64,000 bases of DNA, from assembly GCA_027886175.1 (NCBI GenBank), contig JAJNNQ010000008.1, positions 9,075,501 through 9,139,500 of the forward strand, given 5' to 3'. A model generated the notes under the pieces. It had not been told where the DNA came from, searched no databases, and worked only from the letters and a program-made list of their open reading frames with translations. Each line of letters starts with the position of its first letter. Positions within the stretch are counted from its first letter, which is position 1. The position numbers and the translations under genes were made by a program. Positions 38,861-50,580 of the stretch are shown here, one piece after another. Source of the DNA: Phylloscopus collybita. Taxonomy: Eukaryota; Chordata; Aves; Passeriformes; Phylloscopidae.

Positions 38861-41579
38861 AAGAAAGAAAGAAAGAAAGAAAAGTTCAATACTTGCAAAA
38901 CAAAGGTCCGGTCAGACAATGCTGCATTTCTGTTGCAATACATCACAAGGGTATTATCTTGAGGAGTACCAAGGGACATTTTAGAGAAGTAAAAAGTTTG
39001 ACTAAATATATAGAGAATTTAAGGCATTTTAAAGACCTATGAAAGCATTTTATATGGGAGTTGCTGGGGAGTTTCTCATTAGCCTGACTGTGGGGCCCCA
39101 GGGAATCTTGGCTGAATTGTCTGGGGCAAACAGAGCAGATTCTGTCTTCTCCTCAGGAGCCTGCAGACCTAAAAGCCTAATTTTTTGTGTCTGCTTTTGA
39201 GGTAGCTGAAGGTATCTTGTTTTTCTCTGCAGCTACATGTTACAGTACTGATCAAGAAAGAGGTTTGGAAATAGGAAACTGTGGACCATGTCCTGAGTGC
39301 TGGGGACAAATGGCACTGGGTCTGCCTCTGTGCACAAGTGTTTGCAGAGCGTGGGGGTTCTTTGCAGTGCTTGCAACAGGAAAGGCCTCTCAGTGCCCAA
39401 CCATCCATTAGCACATAACATTAGTGTAATTCAATTATAACATTCCAGAAATCATAAAAATAAATTACAGGTTGGTATTCCCCGCTTTCCCCATTAGCTC
39501 CAAATTTCCTGTCCCTGCCACCGAGCTCGCAGCAGCAGCTGGGCACACGTGTGAGGGACATGTTAACACAGCACAGCATGGGGAGAAAAACAAAACACAG
39601 CATTTTAGGACACAGATATTTGATGTTTTTCTGTTAAGATTTCTTCCCCATGTTTTTTTATGCAGTACGCTACTTTAGATTTTTAATTGCTTCTGCAATT
39701 TGTTTTAAAGTTTCCCTCCTTTCAGGGGAAAGAGAAGGGGAAACAGCAGCTTTTCAGAAATCAGCCACAAAATAAAGGAAAACCACCCTGTGGTCACTCC
39801 TTTTCCTCTCTCTTATGCTTTGCATGGCATCTCCCAGCTATGTAAATCAAAATTTTCACTCGGTATCTCTAGAGGAACAACATCTTGACACAATTTGGAG
39901 ACTTATTTTTTCTGCAGGGCTACCAGAGCCCATGCTGGGGTGTTTTTAATGCTGTCTCTGCTGCTGGGGGCTTGTGTTGCCTGTTCCTTCCTGGCTGTTC
40001 CCTCTGTTCTCCTCCTCTTTCAGTCTTCTGATCCTGATGCTGCATTGTCTGCTCCCAGTGCTGAGGGTTTCTGTTCTCCTCTGTTCTGTAGAGTTGGGTT
40101 TAATTTTGGCTTCTTGGGAAAGCTGGGGTCTCATGAAACAAACAGAGACTCGCTGCTGCAAGTATTCTTGCCTTAATTTTTTCCCATTTTCTGTTTATTG
40201 AGATAAGTAACAGAAAATGTGTTCTCCTGCCTCACTTTTCCCCTTGAGGAAGCCTGTTTTGCTACACAGCTGCTTGTCCCCTCAGCTTTGCTCCAGCACC
40301 CTGGGCTTGCATGGTCCACTGCCTGGTGCCCAAGACCAAGAGCACCATGGCCAAGGGCCCCTGTCCCTTGTGGTGTCCCAGTACCCAGAGCTGCCCCTGC
40401 CCTCTGCCTGTGGGCATGGCCTGTGTCAGGAGAATTCAGGGAGCTCAGGTGAGGGAGACTCCACAGACACCAAATTCCTTTTCTCTATTCCTACATGCAT
40501 TGGATTTTGTCTCATTTAACTTCTAAATGCAGAATGCAGAAAAACACAACATGAAATTCTGGGCTCACTGCTGCAGAGCACTGGAAAGGTCAGTCACCAT
40601 TCAGGGGACATTAGAAACCTGTTATTTTGCAAGGACTCTGAAATTACCTGTCCTGAGTATCTTCATGAGCTCAGATATCTTCTAGAAGCTGATTTCATTA
40701 GTAAATCAGTATGAGAAGGTTCTGATTACACTGGGTAAGGATTTATAAAAAAATAAGTCTTTGAATTAACTAAGAACTTAAGAGAATTTGGTAACTTTTT
40801 TAGTTGAATATTTTTTCAGTATACTGTGAGATCTCAGCTGGTTGGCTTTCTTGTGTTGGTTTTAAAAATGGCATCCTTGTCCCTGCATTGACCTGTGGGA
40901 TGCAGCCCAGTCAATATGGTCTGAGGTTCTCAGAATTTTAAACATCTGCTCTGGAAGCATCCAGAATCCAGAAAAATGCAAACAAGAAATAAAGCTTGGA
41001 ATGTCTGCAGCTCAGGTTACTGCATTCCTCACTTATAATAAGTTGAAATTTGATTTTCCTTAGTAATGTGTGGGTTTTTACACTGTCATAGTGCAATGTC
41101 TTCTTTTAGAAGAGAAAATAAAAATAATTTTGTTTCCTAATTATAAAATCTATTTTTAGCATTAATATTTTACAGATAAATACTAATATATATGTATTTA
41201 TCTATATAGTTAAAGAAAGTACTTTTGATGGTGTTTTATCAAATGGCAGAGGAACTAATGAAAAGTACCTGATATTCAGATAGTGTGGTGGATGACCATC
41301 CTAGACAGATGTATGGTTTTTGTAGCTGGCTAATACAAAAAGAAACAATACAAGTAATTATAAACCCTTCCCAGATTCCTGCATTTGTAGGAGTCACAGC
41401 AGAACTCTGTATCTGCAGGCACGAGGGCTTCCTGCGAGCCAGCACTGCCGGGCTCCTGGGAAGTGGGGCTGCAGGAGGAAGCTGTTGGCTGCAGTGACAG
41501 GGAGGTTCCTGGGGGGTCCCTGAAGTCCAGGCGACATCCTGCAGCTGTAGCACCTTCAGGGGAAGGAGGAGATGAGGAA
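37121..41579. other. Intron with poly(A)/(GAAA)n tract
   Basis: Apart from the listed simple repeat at 38830, this is unique intron. ORFs between 37.8 and 38.3 kb and at 40.2-40.5 kb are overlapping chance frames in GC-richer patches. Confidence 0.7.
38830..38882 (+). repeat. Poly(A) of 29 leading into (GAAA)n
   Basis: 29 uninterrupted A (38830-38858) pass directly into six GAAA units. This structure is typical of a poly(A) tract that mutated into a tetranucleotide microsatellite, either from an old retroposon tail or by slippage alone. Confidence 0.95.
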
Positions 41580-41690
41580 GGGATTTGTTGGTGCGTGCGG
41601 CGCGGCCCCGACACGTGCGTGTGCCATGGAAACAGCCACCCCGCCAGGCCGCCGAGGCGTCTCCGGTGGAGCGGCACCACAGGTGTTCCC
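41580..41690. promoter_or_regulatory. Small CpG cluster with RFX-like half site
   Basis: About 110 bp hold a dense set of CG steps (GTGCGGCGCGGCCCCG at 41596 onward) inside CpG-poor intron. GTGCCATGGAAAC at 41621-41633 resembles an RFX X-box half plus spacer, and there is an ACACGTG E-box-like site beside it. This is too small for a CpG island and more like an unmethylated enhancer core. Confidence 0.35.
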
Positions 41691-42859
41691 CTCTTGTTTG
41701 GGGAGGGCAGCTCCGGCAAGGAGGAGAGATCTTCAGATGTGAACACAGCATGGGTGTCAGTATTTAAATTAGAAGCACACACCTGTGTATTACGGCGTTT
41801 CCTAGAAAATACTTACTATTAAAAATGTTAATTGGGAAAATTATAGCGATAGCACAGAGGAGGAGAATTAATTTCCATGGTACAAGAGGCGAGGAAAGAA
41901 AAGCTCATTTCAAAGTGAGCTGTCAAGTTCTCCCCCTACCCCATCACCCACCCCTTCCCAGGCTTCTTAAAGACAATGTACACTGGAAAGCTGGTCTGCT
42001 TAAAGGAAGCTGAGCAAGTGCAGTGCACTGCAGCATGTGGTTGGTGCCCAGCTTCCCAGTGCCTAAAGCCAGCCCTCCTAATTGCTACAGGCTGCATCCC
42101 TAGAAAGGAGGATTTCTGCAGGCTGCAGGGTCACAGCCCTGCCTGGCCTTGGGGACAGGGCCCCAAGGACTGGCGTGCACTGGGATGTCAGCAGTGCGTC
42201 AGGACTGGTAATGGGCAGCAAGGTTTCAGTCAAGTCTAGGAATATCTCTGGGGTCATCAGGATAACCTCATCTGAAGTCTTGTGAGCTCGGTGTACGTGC
42301 TGGTGGAGCTGCTGTGGATTTGGGGATGTTCCCATTGGGTCTTCTGGCAGCAGCATCCTGCCAGAGACACAGACATGTCACCAGCAAGGATGGTTCCATA
42401 CTGATGTTCTGGGATGGGCAGGGGCCAACCTCCCCAGGGTTATATCCATGTCTGGCCAGCATTTTTCTCCTTGCGACAAATGTGCTTTTTATTTAAAGGT
42501 GTGCCTGTTGGCACTTTATCTGCTGGGAGATTGTAACACTGTTTCATTTCCTAGCACAGACTGAAGCAAGTCAATCACTTTCAGGGGCGGACCATTAGGA
42601 GCAGCCTTCCTGGCTCTCCTGGGCTTGCTTGGTCTCCCGCAGGCATGGAAATCCTGGTGAAGGATCTGATCTGCCATTGAGCTGGAGTGAGTGCTGGGGA
42701 AGAGGAAGGCACAGCACAGCATCTTCCCATCTTCTTCCCTTCCTCTGCTTCCTTCAGTGGTGCCATCTTGTTCTCCTTTGCTGCCCAAGCGAAGGGCTGC
42801 GATTAGATAAACATTTTTTTGTTGTTTTTAAATAGAGGTTATATCTGTTGTTTATGATA

Positions 42860-43090
42860 GCTTTCAGGGCCACAACTAGGAGTAATGGGCTAAGGTAGAG
42901 GAGATGCTAGGCTGAATATTAGGAAACATTTCCAGGCAGTGGGATCTAATAGCCTGGTATTATCTTCCATTACTTTGGTAATTTACAAACTAGACTGGTC
43001 AAAGCACTTGAAAACACACTGTAGGAATGGTCTTACATTAGCAAGGGATGGGTAAAATCACCTGATAAATCTTTCTCATCTCTAATTGAT
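42860..43090 (+). mobile_element. Old CR1 LINE 3' fragment, sense orientation
   Basis: Several phrases match the 3' part of sauropsid CR1 LINEs as I remember them: AGTAATGGGCTAAGGT, GGCTGAATATTAGGAAAC, CAGTGGGATCTAATAGCC, then AGACTGGTCAAAGCACTTGA and CTGTAGGAATGGTCT, in the expected order. It is diverged and interrupted, with no intact reverse-transcriptase frame, so it is a dead, ancient copy. Exact borders are uncertain by tens of bases. Confidence 0.72.
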
Positions 43091-43941
43091 CCAATTCTGC
43101 TGCACTCTGGATTTGCTAATCTGCAGATTTGAGCAGACAGAATGGTCAGGCAAATTGTGCTTTCAAGAGCTTATTTCAGTAAACATTTTCCTGTAGGATC
43201 TCAAAGCCCTTTGCAAGTGCTAATTGAGCCTCCCAACCTAGTAGGAAGTCTTCCTTGTGCCACATATCCACACTGCTTTGCATTGTGCAGCCTGCACATG
43301 CTGCAGGCTGACCTTCCCCAAAGGACTCTGGCTTTGGGACTGATGGGCACTTGCCAGCCCATCCTGCTTTGAGTCATTTCTGCAGGTCAGTGGCTTTGCT
43401 TTTCCAAATCTGCCTTGTCTGGCTGGTAGGAGTGGGGGAAGCTGAAACCATGCTGCCGTAGGAAGTGATTGCAGTGGGTTTTACCTTTGTGAAGGCAGAC
43501 AGCCGGAGAGTTGAACAAAAGTCTCCTGGTGAACAATTTCTTTGGTTTTCACAGAAACTTGTTCTCCTTTGACTGGTTTATACTTTGCAGTTGTAACTAG
43601 TAGCTCAAAGCTCCCAGCCTGAATAAATGTAGAACAAGAATAGTAGAATATATTATGTTGGCCTGTTGCTTAAACAAGAAAAATCAATAAAATATAATGC
43701 CACAGTGGTGGATCCCCAGTAATCATTCTTCTTAAGAAAAAAAAACAAATTGTGGCAGTCATGAGAATGGGGTTTTATAAACAAGGTTGTAAAAGAAGAA
43801 AAATAAATGGAATGAACAAGCTGCAGTGCTTTGTGTTCTATGCTGAGTAAGAACATTGATATGAAACTCTTCAGTGAAGAAATGTGTGAAATTTATGATG
43901 CTTTGCCCAAAAAATCTTTGCTTGTTCAGTACAGGAAGCTA

Positions 43942-43995
43942 GAATCATTTGGGTTGGAAGGGACCTCTAGTGGGTCTTGCTCAACATTGACCTGA
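43942..43995 (-). mobile_element. CR1 LINE 3' end fragment, antisense
   Basis: AGAATCATTTGGGTTGGAAG followed by GGACCTCTAG is the reverse complement of the typical avian CR1 3' end (GAGGTCCCTTCCAACCC...ATTCT). Only the terminal 50 bp or so can be recognised, in line with 5'-truncated CR1 insertions. It lies 850 bp from the sense CR1 fragment but in the opposite orientation, so it is a separate insertion. Confidence 0.75.
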
Positions 43996-44639
43996 CTTGT
44001 AAAAGTTTTGTAGCCTTTACTATGGTATTTTTGGTTATGTTGTCTTAAGCTGTTTAGCTTATCATGGACCAAGAGTCCAAGTATTGTTACTGTGGTATAA
44101 AAATGTGTAGTGAACAGAAATTAAGGCCAAAATAGAGGATATGTTCTGCCATTTAGTGTCTAAAGTAGCCTTTTCCCAGTCTCACTCATCGTAAGGAATT
44201 ATGATGTCACTGTCAAAATAAACCAAGCTCATCTCATAACCTTGTATTTGTTGTGCATAAATTCAAATGAGAAAACTGTTAGATGGCACCATTTATAATG
44301 ATATTTGAGATACCCTATAGCTCTCACTTGGAGACAAGTGACCTTTGTCTTCTTTGGGACTGAATAACAGTGCAATCAAGATTTAATAGAAGTGTGCAGA
44401 GACCTGGCGGTAGACTGGGGTGCGTGTGGAAGAGGTGATCAGTGTGTCTTGCTCTACATATTTTTGAATTCCTTGCACTTGGGACTGGAGTGCTGCCTGT
44501 TGGTGTGTGGCACTACCCGTGCTTCCTTTCTCCCTTGGATAGCTTTGGTGTTCGTTAGTAGAAATTATTAGACAGTCACAAAACACTAAAGAGAAAGGAA
44601 AAAACCCACACACTTTGCTTGGAAGCAGTCTGTGTTGCA

Positions 44640-44900
44640 TAAAGCTCTGACAAGATCAAGCCTCTAATTAAATTATCTGGCACGTGGGCAATACTGTTCC
44701 CGAGATCTGCTGAGCTAATGTGTAGCCATTAGCTCATACAGCCACCAAATCAGACGTACCAAAGAGACAATTTACATAGGACCACAGCGTGTTTTAAAAA
44801 ATTCTGGTGAGTTGTGAAGCCTGTAATGTTAATTGCCAGTTAGCACATTGTAATTGCTGTAATTATTTGCAAGTAAAATGATGTAAGGGACTTACCATTG
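44640..44900. promoter_or_regulatory. Candidate conserved non-coding element rich in homeodomain cores
   Basis: TAATTA at 44665-44670, an E-box CACGTG at 44681-44686 and a run of AATTG/TAATT motifs across 44824-44875 lie in repeat-free sequence without ORFs. The pattern resembles enhancers near developmental transcription factor genes. Confidence 0.35.
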
Positions 44901-47858
44901 TACTTTTCTTTAACACTTCACATGTTGGTGATCCACTAAATCTCCCACTTAAGAGTTTTGCTGGTTATTCTAAGAGCTTGACAGCCACTTGCTGAAGTCT
45001 GATCTCATCCACAAGCTCACCATTCTGCCTGTTGGCTTTAATACTGAGCAGTGGCTCTCTGAAATCTATATTAAAAAAAAAAAAAGGCAATAAAATAATA
45101 ACTGCAAATGTCTGCTGCTGACCAGTGAGAGCATAGGCAGCCCTGCAGCTGGCCGTGCTGGAGCCCAGCTGGGAGAGAGCCCTCAGCACAAATTGCCAAG
45201 TCTATTGCCTCCCACCGCCATGCCGCGGAAGTGGGCCAAAAGCTCCTCCGTATGGGATTAAAGGGATGTGTAATAGATTAAAGATCAAAAATGTTAATTA
45301 AGAAATGGTCTTTTCTAATAAGATGCCTTCAAGGGCATGGTACCAAAAATGAGGCAATATCTCATTCTGGCAACAGCTCAGGGTTGTAATGAAGCTGGAG
45401 CGGGGGGGTAAGGGGAGAAAGAAGGGACGCCTCCTGTTCAAGGCAACTCCTTCAGAAGGGGTAAATCAATTAGCAGTAAAAATGTAAACATGTGAGTCAG
45501 AATGAGATTACTCTGCTGCTGGAGAGTGTGGATTTAGAGGTACATGTTTTAGCTTGGCCTTTCCTTGAGGATAAGTTGGTAGTTTGTGACAGATAAACAA
45601 GGACTCCTTCAGCTTACTGGTATTTAAACATCAGCCTAGTAATTTGGCTGAAGATAATCAGTCTTGTTGAAAGCTTTGATGCATTTGCAATGAATCTGTT
45701 CAATATATTTTAGTGATGTAATCATCTAGATACAGAAAATTGACCATCTTTGTTGCTGGGTTGAAATTTGTAGGTGTAGTGTTTGGGTAAAAGCTTATTT
45801 CTCCTCAGAAAAAGGGAGATCCACCACTTTGCACTCTCATGTTTCAGGCTCCTGCAGCAGGGGAAGTTTATGTTTTACAATAAATTGATATGCAAGTGTT
45901 ACTTATGTGTTTCAAACAATAAAGGTGCTCTTAAGAGTTGTGAAATATTATTGCATCATTACGACTAAAGAAAACACGCTTTTCCTTAAATTTGAGTGTT
46001 CTAGTCAGTGAGTCCATTGTTACATTTTCTTAGTAAACTCATCGAAGCTCGGAAAGGAGAACTTGGATGTTTAACGGTGCTTTTTCCTTATGATGGGATT
46101 ACACATGTCACTTCATCCCACAGTTTCCCTTTCAAGAGCCTTGATACTGCAAGCTGCAGCATTTCTGAAGGAAGTTATTTGCCAGCATGAAATGGAGGGA
46201 TCCTGTAGGCAAATTTCTTCCCTATTGGTTGGAAGTTTTTGCTTGGATAAAGAAAACCACTGACGTGGTGAGATCTCCATGTAGTGTGTGTATGTATCTT
46301 AAGGCTCTGACTTTCGTTTGAACCAAAGCCAGAGAGAATTTTCAATTTGAGAGAGATAGGGCGGGAAGGCGCTTGCTGGTCGTGTCCCTCTGTGTGCGTA
46401 GTGAGCTGGGGCCGACTGAAGCACCTTGGCAGAAAAAGTCCTCTGGGAAGGATTTGAAATTCAGATTTGGTGCTCTATCTGTGTATATTTTATTTTAATC
46501 TGTTGTGTTCTCCTTGAGAGGAGGAGTGATGGTTTTCCCCTGAGCGGCTTTTTGGACCCCTTGAGCTGGGCATGGTGTAGACCTGTGCTTGTTGGTATTA
46601 TTTAGCTTGGACAGGGGCTGTAGGTGACTTAAATGACACTAAATTCTTATGCTCTGATTTTGTCACATGAATAAATACAAATGGAGATAGCTGTTGTTTC
46701 CATTCACAGAAAGCAAATCAGAGAACTATTTCTTTCTTATTCAAATAAGATGTTTTTGTGGTTTGTCAATGTAACGTTTTGACAGACTGATTAGTTCCAT
46801 CTTGATTCCACTTATGGTTTTTGTTAAAAGAAATGTGTAACTTGGACTTGAATTAGCATTCTCCCAAGAAGGGCTATGTCAGGCCATTCCTGCTGACACA
46901 TCAAGGAGATGCAACTGTAGCAACAAAAAGATCAGTGCCTTTTCCTGACTCTGAAGCTTGCTTAAAAGTCTATAGGACAGTGTTTTGAATTGAAGTCTTC
47001 CTCTACATAATTTTGACAATATTAAAGGAAGATATCTATATCTATCTGTCCTGCTTCTTTCACTGACAAAAGGGAGGATTTCCATTTTGCACTGTTCATT
47101 TAATCAAATATTGGCAGAAAAATAGTCAGTTTGTAATGCTGTTGTTACTTTCTACAGAATGTGTGTCCATTATTGAGACTGAGAAAGAGTGGGCTTAAAC
47201 CTTGATAGCAGTTCATATCAGACTCTCTGCAATTAACACAGAAGTCCAGAAGACCATTTATTCTGCTAAATGAATGAGAAATGTTCTGTGTAAAAAGCAT
47301 TTGGCTTTTCTTCCTTGCTCATATTAAACAAAATACATTTATTGCCAAATTTCCACAGTAATGTCTAAGAAGCATAAAGAAAATCAACAGGGCTAGCAAG
47401 GTATAACTGAGAGCAGCATTTGGTCTGCAGTCTTATGAAAGAAGGGTTGTGCAGCAAAAATGTACTTTTTCTGATTCAGGTGAATTTCAGGCAGAAATCT
47501 TGCAGAAGTTTGTAACAGTCATTGGTAAAATCATTTCCAGACACAATCTTTGCGAAATCCACGTTTTTTTCTCTTTTTTTTCATTTTTTGTCTTTATATA
47601 CTGCATGTGCAAGCAGCTGCAGTGGTGAAGACATGAGGGATATCACTTCTACAAATGCTCTTTGAATCTCAGAGTTTGTGTTGTGATGAAAAAGCATAGG
47701 TGCTTCTGTATAACAGAACCAAATTATGTTTCATTTTTTGCCCTTAATTTCAAAAAGTGGTGCTTAGTGTTCATGGTGTGTGTGTGTGAAATTAAGTAAG
47801 AATTGGTGTTGCTCTTCCTCCAAAATGGGTTTTAAAAACTGGAGACTTTTTAGTGGTT

Positions 47859-47883
47859 TTTTGTTGTTGTTGTTGTTGTTGTT
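47859..47883 (+). repeat. (TTG)n microsatellite
   Basis: Seven or more TTG units between T-rich flanks. Intronic. Confidence 0.95.
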
Positions 47884-48379
47884 TTTTAATGTAAAGAGGT
47901 TGTAAGCCTGTTGTATTTTAAATGCTACACCAAGCACTGTAAGAACAGCAGTGAGCTATTAAATAAGAAAAGACATCCTAAGAGTTAAGTGATTTTTAGC
48001 TTGATCCTGTAATGAAATCATTTAAAACCGTATCTGGTTAATGAACTCTGCAGCCAGACAGCATGACTGGCCAAGGATGTAGGGAGTGGAAGAGGTTTAA
48101 AAATAGACTCCTGGCTGTGATGGCTGTAAGAGCAGTGGAAAGGTCCAAAGCAAACCCATAACCCCTTTTTCTGCACCTATCACAGGCTGTTGAAAAAGCT
48201 ATGGAGTAGGATAAAGTTATCAACTGTGCATCTTCCTGCCCAGTCAGCAACTAAAACACCAATTCCATAATGTAAGGAAAAAAGTTGGGACTAGTTCCTC
48301 CCAAAAAAAGTGCCTTTTAAAAAAAGGATAATTTTGTTATGGTTACTACTTTTTACCTTGGCAAAGTACACAGGGAATG

Positions 48380-48530
48380 GGACTGCTAAAGAGTGCATCA
48401 ACTAAATTAGGGTTAATTAGAAGTTCTCCCAGATAGCTGGTGCTTCATCAGCAACAAAGCAGCATGTAAATAAATCTAATTTCTCTCCAAATAAACTCTT
48501 CAGAAGCTTAATTACAACAGCAACAATATC
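48380..48530. promoter_or_regulatory. Candidate conserved non-coding element
   Basis: Repeat-free AT-rich block with GGGTTAATTAG and CTTAATTAC motifs. It lies directly upstream of the exon-like segment at 48558, so it may be intronic splicing context for it instead. Confidence 0.28.
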
Positions 48531-48557
48531 TTCCCCTTGCCCCCCCTTTTTCATTAG

Positions 48558-48691
48558 TGGGAGCAGCTCATTATGAGCAGTATCTGGTGAGGGCTATCGT
48601 GAGCAGGCCAGAGCTGCCCCTCTCACAGGTGTCCTTCGAGGCCAGGAAGAAGTGGAGGAACTTCCAGCCTACCTGGAAGAGCCCAATTAAG
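48558..48691 (+). other. Unrecognised exon-like open segment
   Basis: A GC-richer 134-bp segment sits in AT-rich intron. It is preceded by a long pyrimidine tract ending CATTAG and followed by AAG|GTAATT, a good donor. It is open for 44 codons in phase 1 in, phase 0 out, and includes RPELPLSQVSFEA and KKWRNFQPTW, compositionally protein-like (Trp, Tyr, Phe, charged residues). I do not recognise the family. Spliced between exons A and B it would be open itself, but its length is not a multiple of 3 and exon B would stop at TGA 61800-61802, so as a cassette it would be a poison exon. It could instead be an exon of an overlapping transcript, or the end of a retrocopy, since an A-rich tract begins 39 bp downstream. 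Confidence 0.3.
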
Positions 48692-48729
48692 GTAATTCAT
48701 GAGAAATTTGAGAAGCAGAAAGCACTGAT

Positions 48730-48782
48730 AAAAAAAAAAAAAAACAAAAAACAAAAAACAAAAACAAAACAAAAAAAAAAAA
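48730..48782 (+). repeat. A-rich tract with (CAAAAA)n interruptions
   Basis: A-rich run with regularly spaced single C residues, ending in CCCC. It lies 39 bp after the exon-like segment at 48558-48691, which allows but does not prove a retroposed 3' end there. Confidence 0.9.
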
Positions 48783-49429
48783 CCCCAAACCCAACACCAC
48801 TATATTCTGGAGAGACTTTGTTAATTACTTGAAGTATTTCCCTTATTTGGATTTTTGGGCATCTTAATTTCTTCACCTTTATTATTGATTTGCCAGCAAA
48901 AAAGATGAACTTCAGGTTTTATCTGTCCTTTTAATTCTTTTTTGCCATTCATCATTCTCATGGTAGATCCAAGGGCTCTGCCAGTTCCTGGTGCTGTGAA
49001 CATACTGCTGTCTCCTGCTCTGACACTTGGGACCTGCTGAATGAGAGGAGGGGCTGAGAGAAACCCAACTTTAAAGTCATTTTAACTTTTAAGTCTTCTA
49101 AATGTCTTTTCCCACTTTCTTTACCACATAGGGCTAGAAGAAAAAAATGCAGGAAGATATTAGGGGAAAAAAGTCTTATTATTGCTAAAAGGATCCCCAC
49201 ACTGGAGGACAGGTGCAGCTCATTGCTTATTCCAGGGAATAAACAGCCAAAAACCTTTACACAGAAATTAGTTATCACAGGGAAACTGCAAACCTGGGTG
49301 CCAGTTTCAGCTGGGTGCAGAAGTGTTCTGCTAAGGGCTCATTCAAAGCAATTTAATTTATTTCATTTGGTGCTTGATACATTGTCCTCTGTGTTTTTTA
49401 ATTTTTTTTTTTTATATCTAATACTGTTG

Positions 49430-49650
49430 AAACCAGTGAATTCCTTATTACACAGTGTCACGTTTCAGCCAATCCTAAATTAATAAATGAGCAGCAGCAG
49501 AATAGCATGCAGCACAATTCTAACAGCATGAGCTGCACAAAAGTATATTTCACTTAGCTCCAATTTAAATACTCTGCTTTGCTCGATTTAATTATGTGAA
49601 ATTACTGAATTAATGGCTTTGTCAAGTGAAACGTGTAGGACTTCAGAGTT
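49430..49650. promoter_or_regulatory. Candidate conserved non-coding element
   Basis: Contains CTAAATTAATAAATG, GATTTAATTATG and CTGAATTAATGG spread over 200 bp of unique sequence, with no coding frame. The motif density suggests an enhancer but is not proof. Confidence 0.3.
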
Positions 49651-50508
49651 CAGTATTAAGGAAAGAAATTAGAAAGGAAATCTGAGGTACATTAATTTTT
49701 GCACGTGGGCTTGCTTTAAACACAGACTGAAATTTAAGTGATTTAACTGAACCTGCAGCCCAAAATCACTCATTTTAAGCCCAAGGAAGAGAGAAAGAGC
49801 AGGATGTGGCAGGAAACTTCCTGAGTCATCCCTTGTTGGCCTGTGGTGATCTCCTGGGTGTATCTGCCGGGCAGGTTTGGTGTGTGTTTGTGCAGCAGGA
49901 GCTGGCCAGGGGCACATGGGAGGGAGGACTCTGCAAAATCCAATGGCTCTCTAATAACTTGGCCACCTGTTAAATGCCCTTTCCTGTGCTGCACAGTATG
50001 ATTTTCTTATCTCTTTTCTGGTTGAGACTCTTGTTATAACAGTTGCTTTTTTTCACCTTCATTAACTGAATTCTTTTGCTGTGGTTTGAATCCCTGCACC
50101 AAGATGTGGTGCCCAGCCTGGTGCTTGATTGTGCAGAGATGCACAACCAGACCTGAGGTAAAACATTTCTGAAAGCTTGCAAGCCCTGCTCTACTGAAGC
50201 TGTTTGGACACGTAGGTGCCTAGCTCTCCTTAATTCCCAATTTCATGGGTTTTTATTACAGTCTGTTGCCACTTGTGAGTATTAGCCCCCTAAATCACTT
50301 GGGCTACCTACAGATGTCCCTCCCAGCCATAGCTGGAGCAGAGTAGAGGTACTGTTTTTCCAGTTTCTGCTCTCTGTGCTGGCACTGCTCGGCTTGGAAG
50401 GCTCCCCTGGAGCAGCGGCGTGAGCCTCTGCCAGCAGTAACTGGCTGCAGAGAGACCTGAGCATACGTTTGGGAGAACATGGCTTTTTTCCTCAGATTCA
50501 TTTGAAAC

Positions 50509-50512
<4 letters not shown>

Positions 50513-50563
<51 letters not shown>

Positions 50564-50580
50564 CTTTTTTTTCTTTTTCT
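50513..50580 (+). repeat. Long poly(T) tract, 51 uninterrupted T then T/C
   Basis: T runs from 50513 to 50563 without interruption, followed by CTTTTTTTTCTTTTTC-type sequence. This is the longest homopolymer in the window. As poly(A) on the minus strand it could be the tail of a retroposed sequence, but no recognisable retrocopy body lies at its minus-strand 5' side (50600 upward). Confidence 0.95.

Noticed and set aside
41239..41751. 170-codon minus-strand ORF
   Set aside because: It overlaps several other open frames in the small CpG cluster. Low-complexity Ser/Pro/Cys composition and no family resemblance.
42860..43995. The two CR1 pieces as one element
   Set aside because: They are in opposite orientations with unrelated sequence between them, so they are separate insertions.
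48692..48832. Continuation of the exon-like frame past the GTAATT donor
   Set aside because: The extra residues become Lys/Asn/Thr from an A-rich tract, so coding beyond 48691 is not believable.
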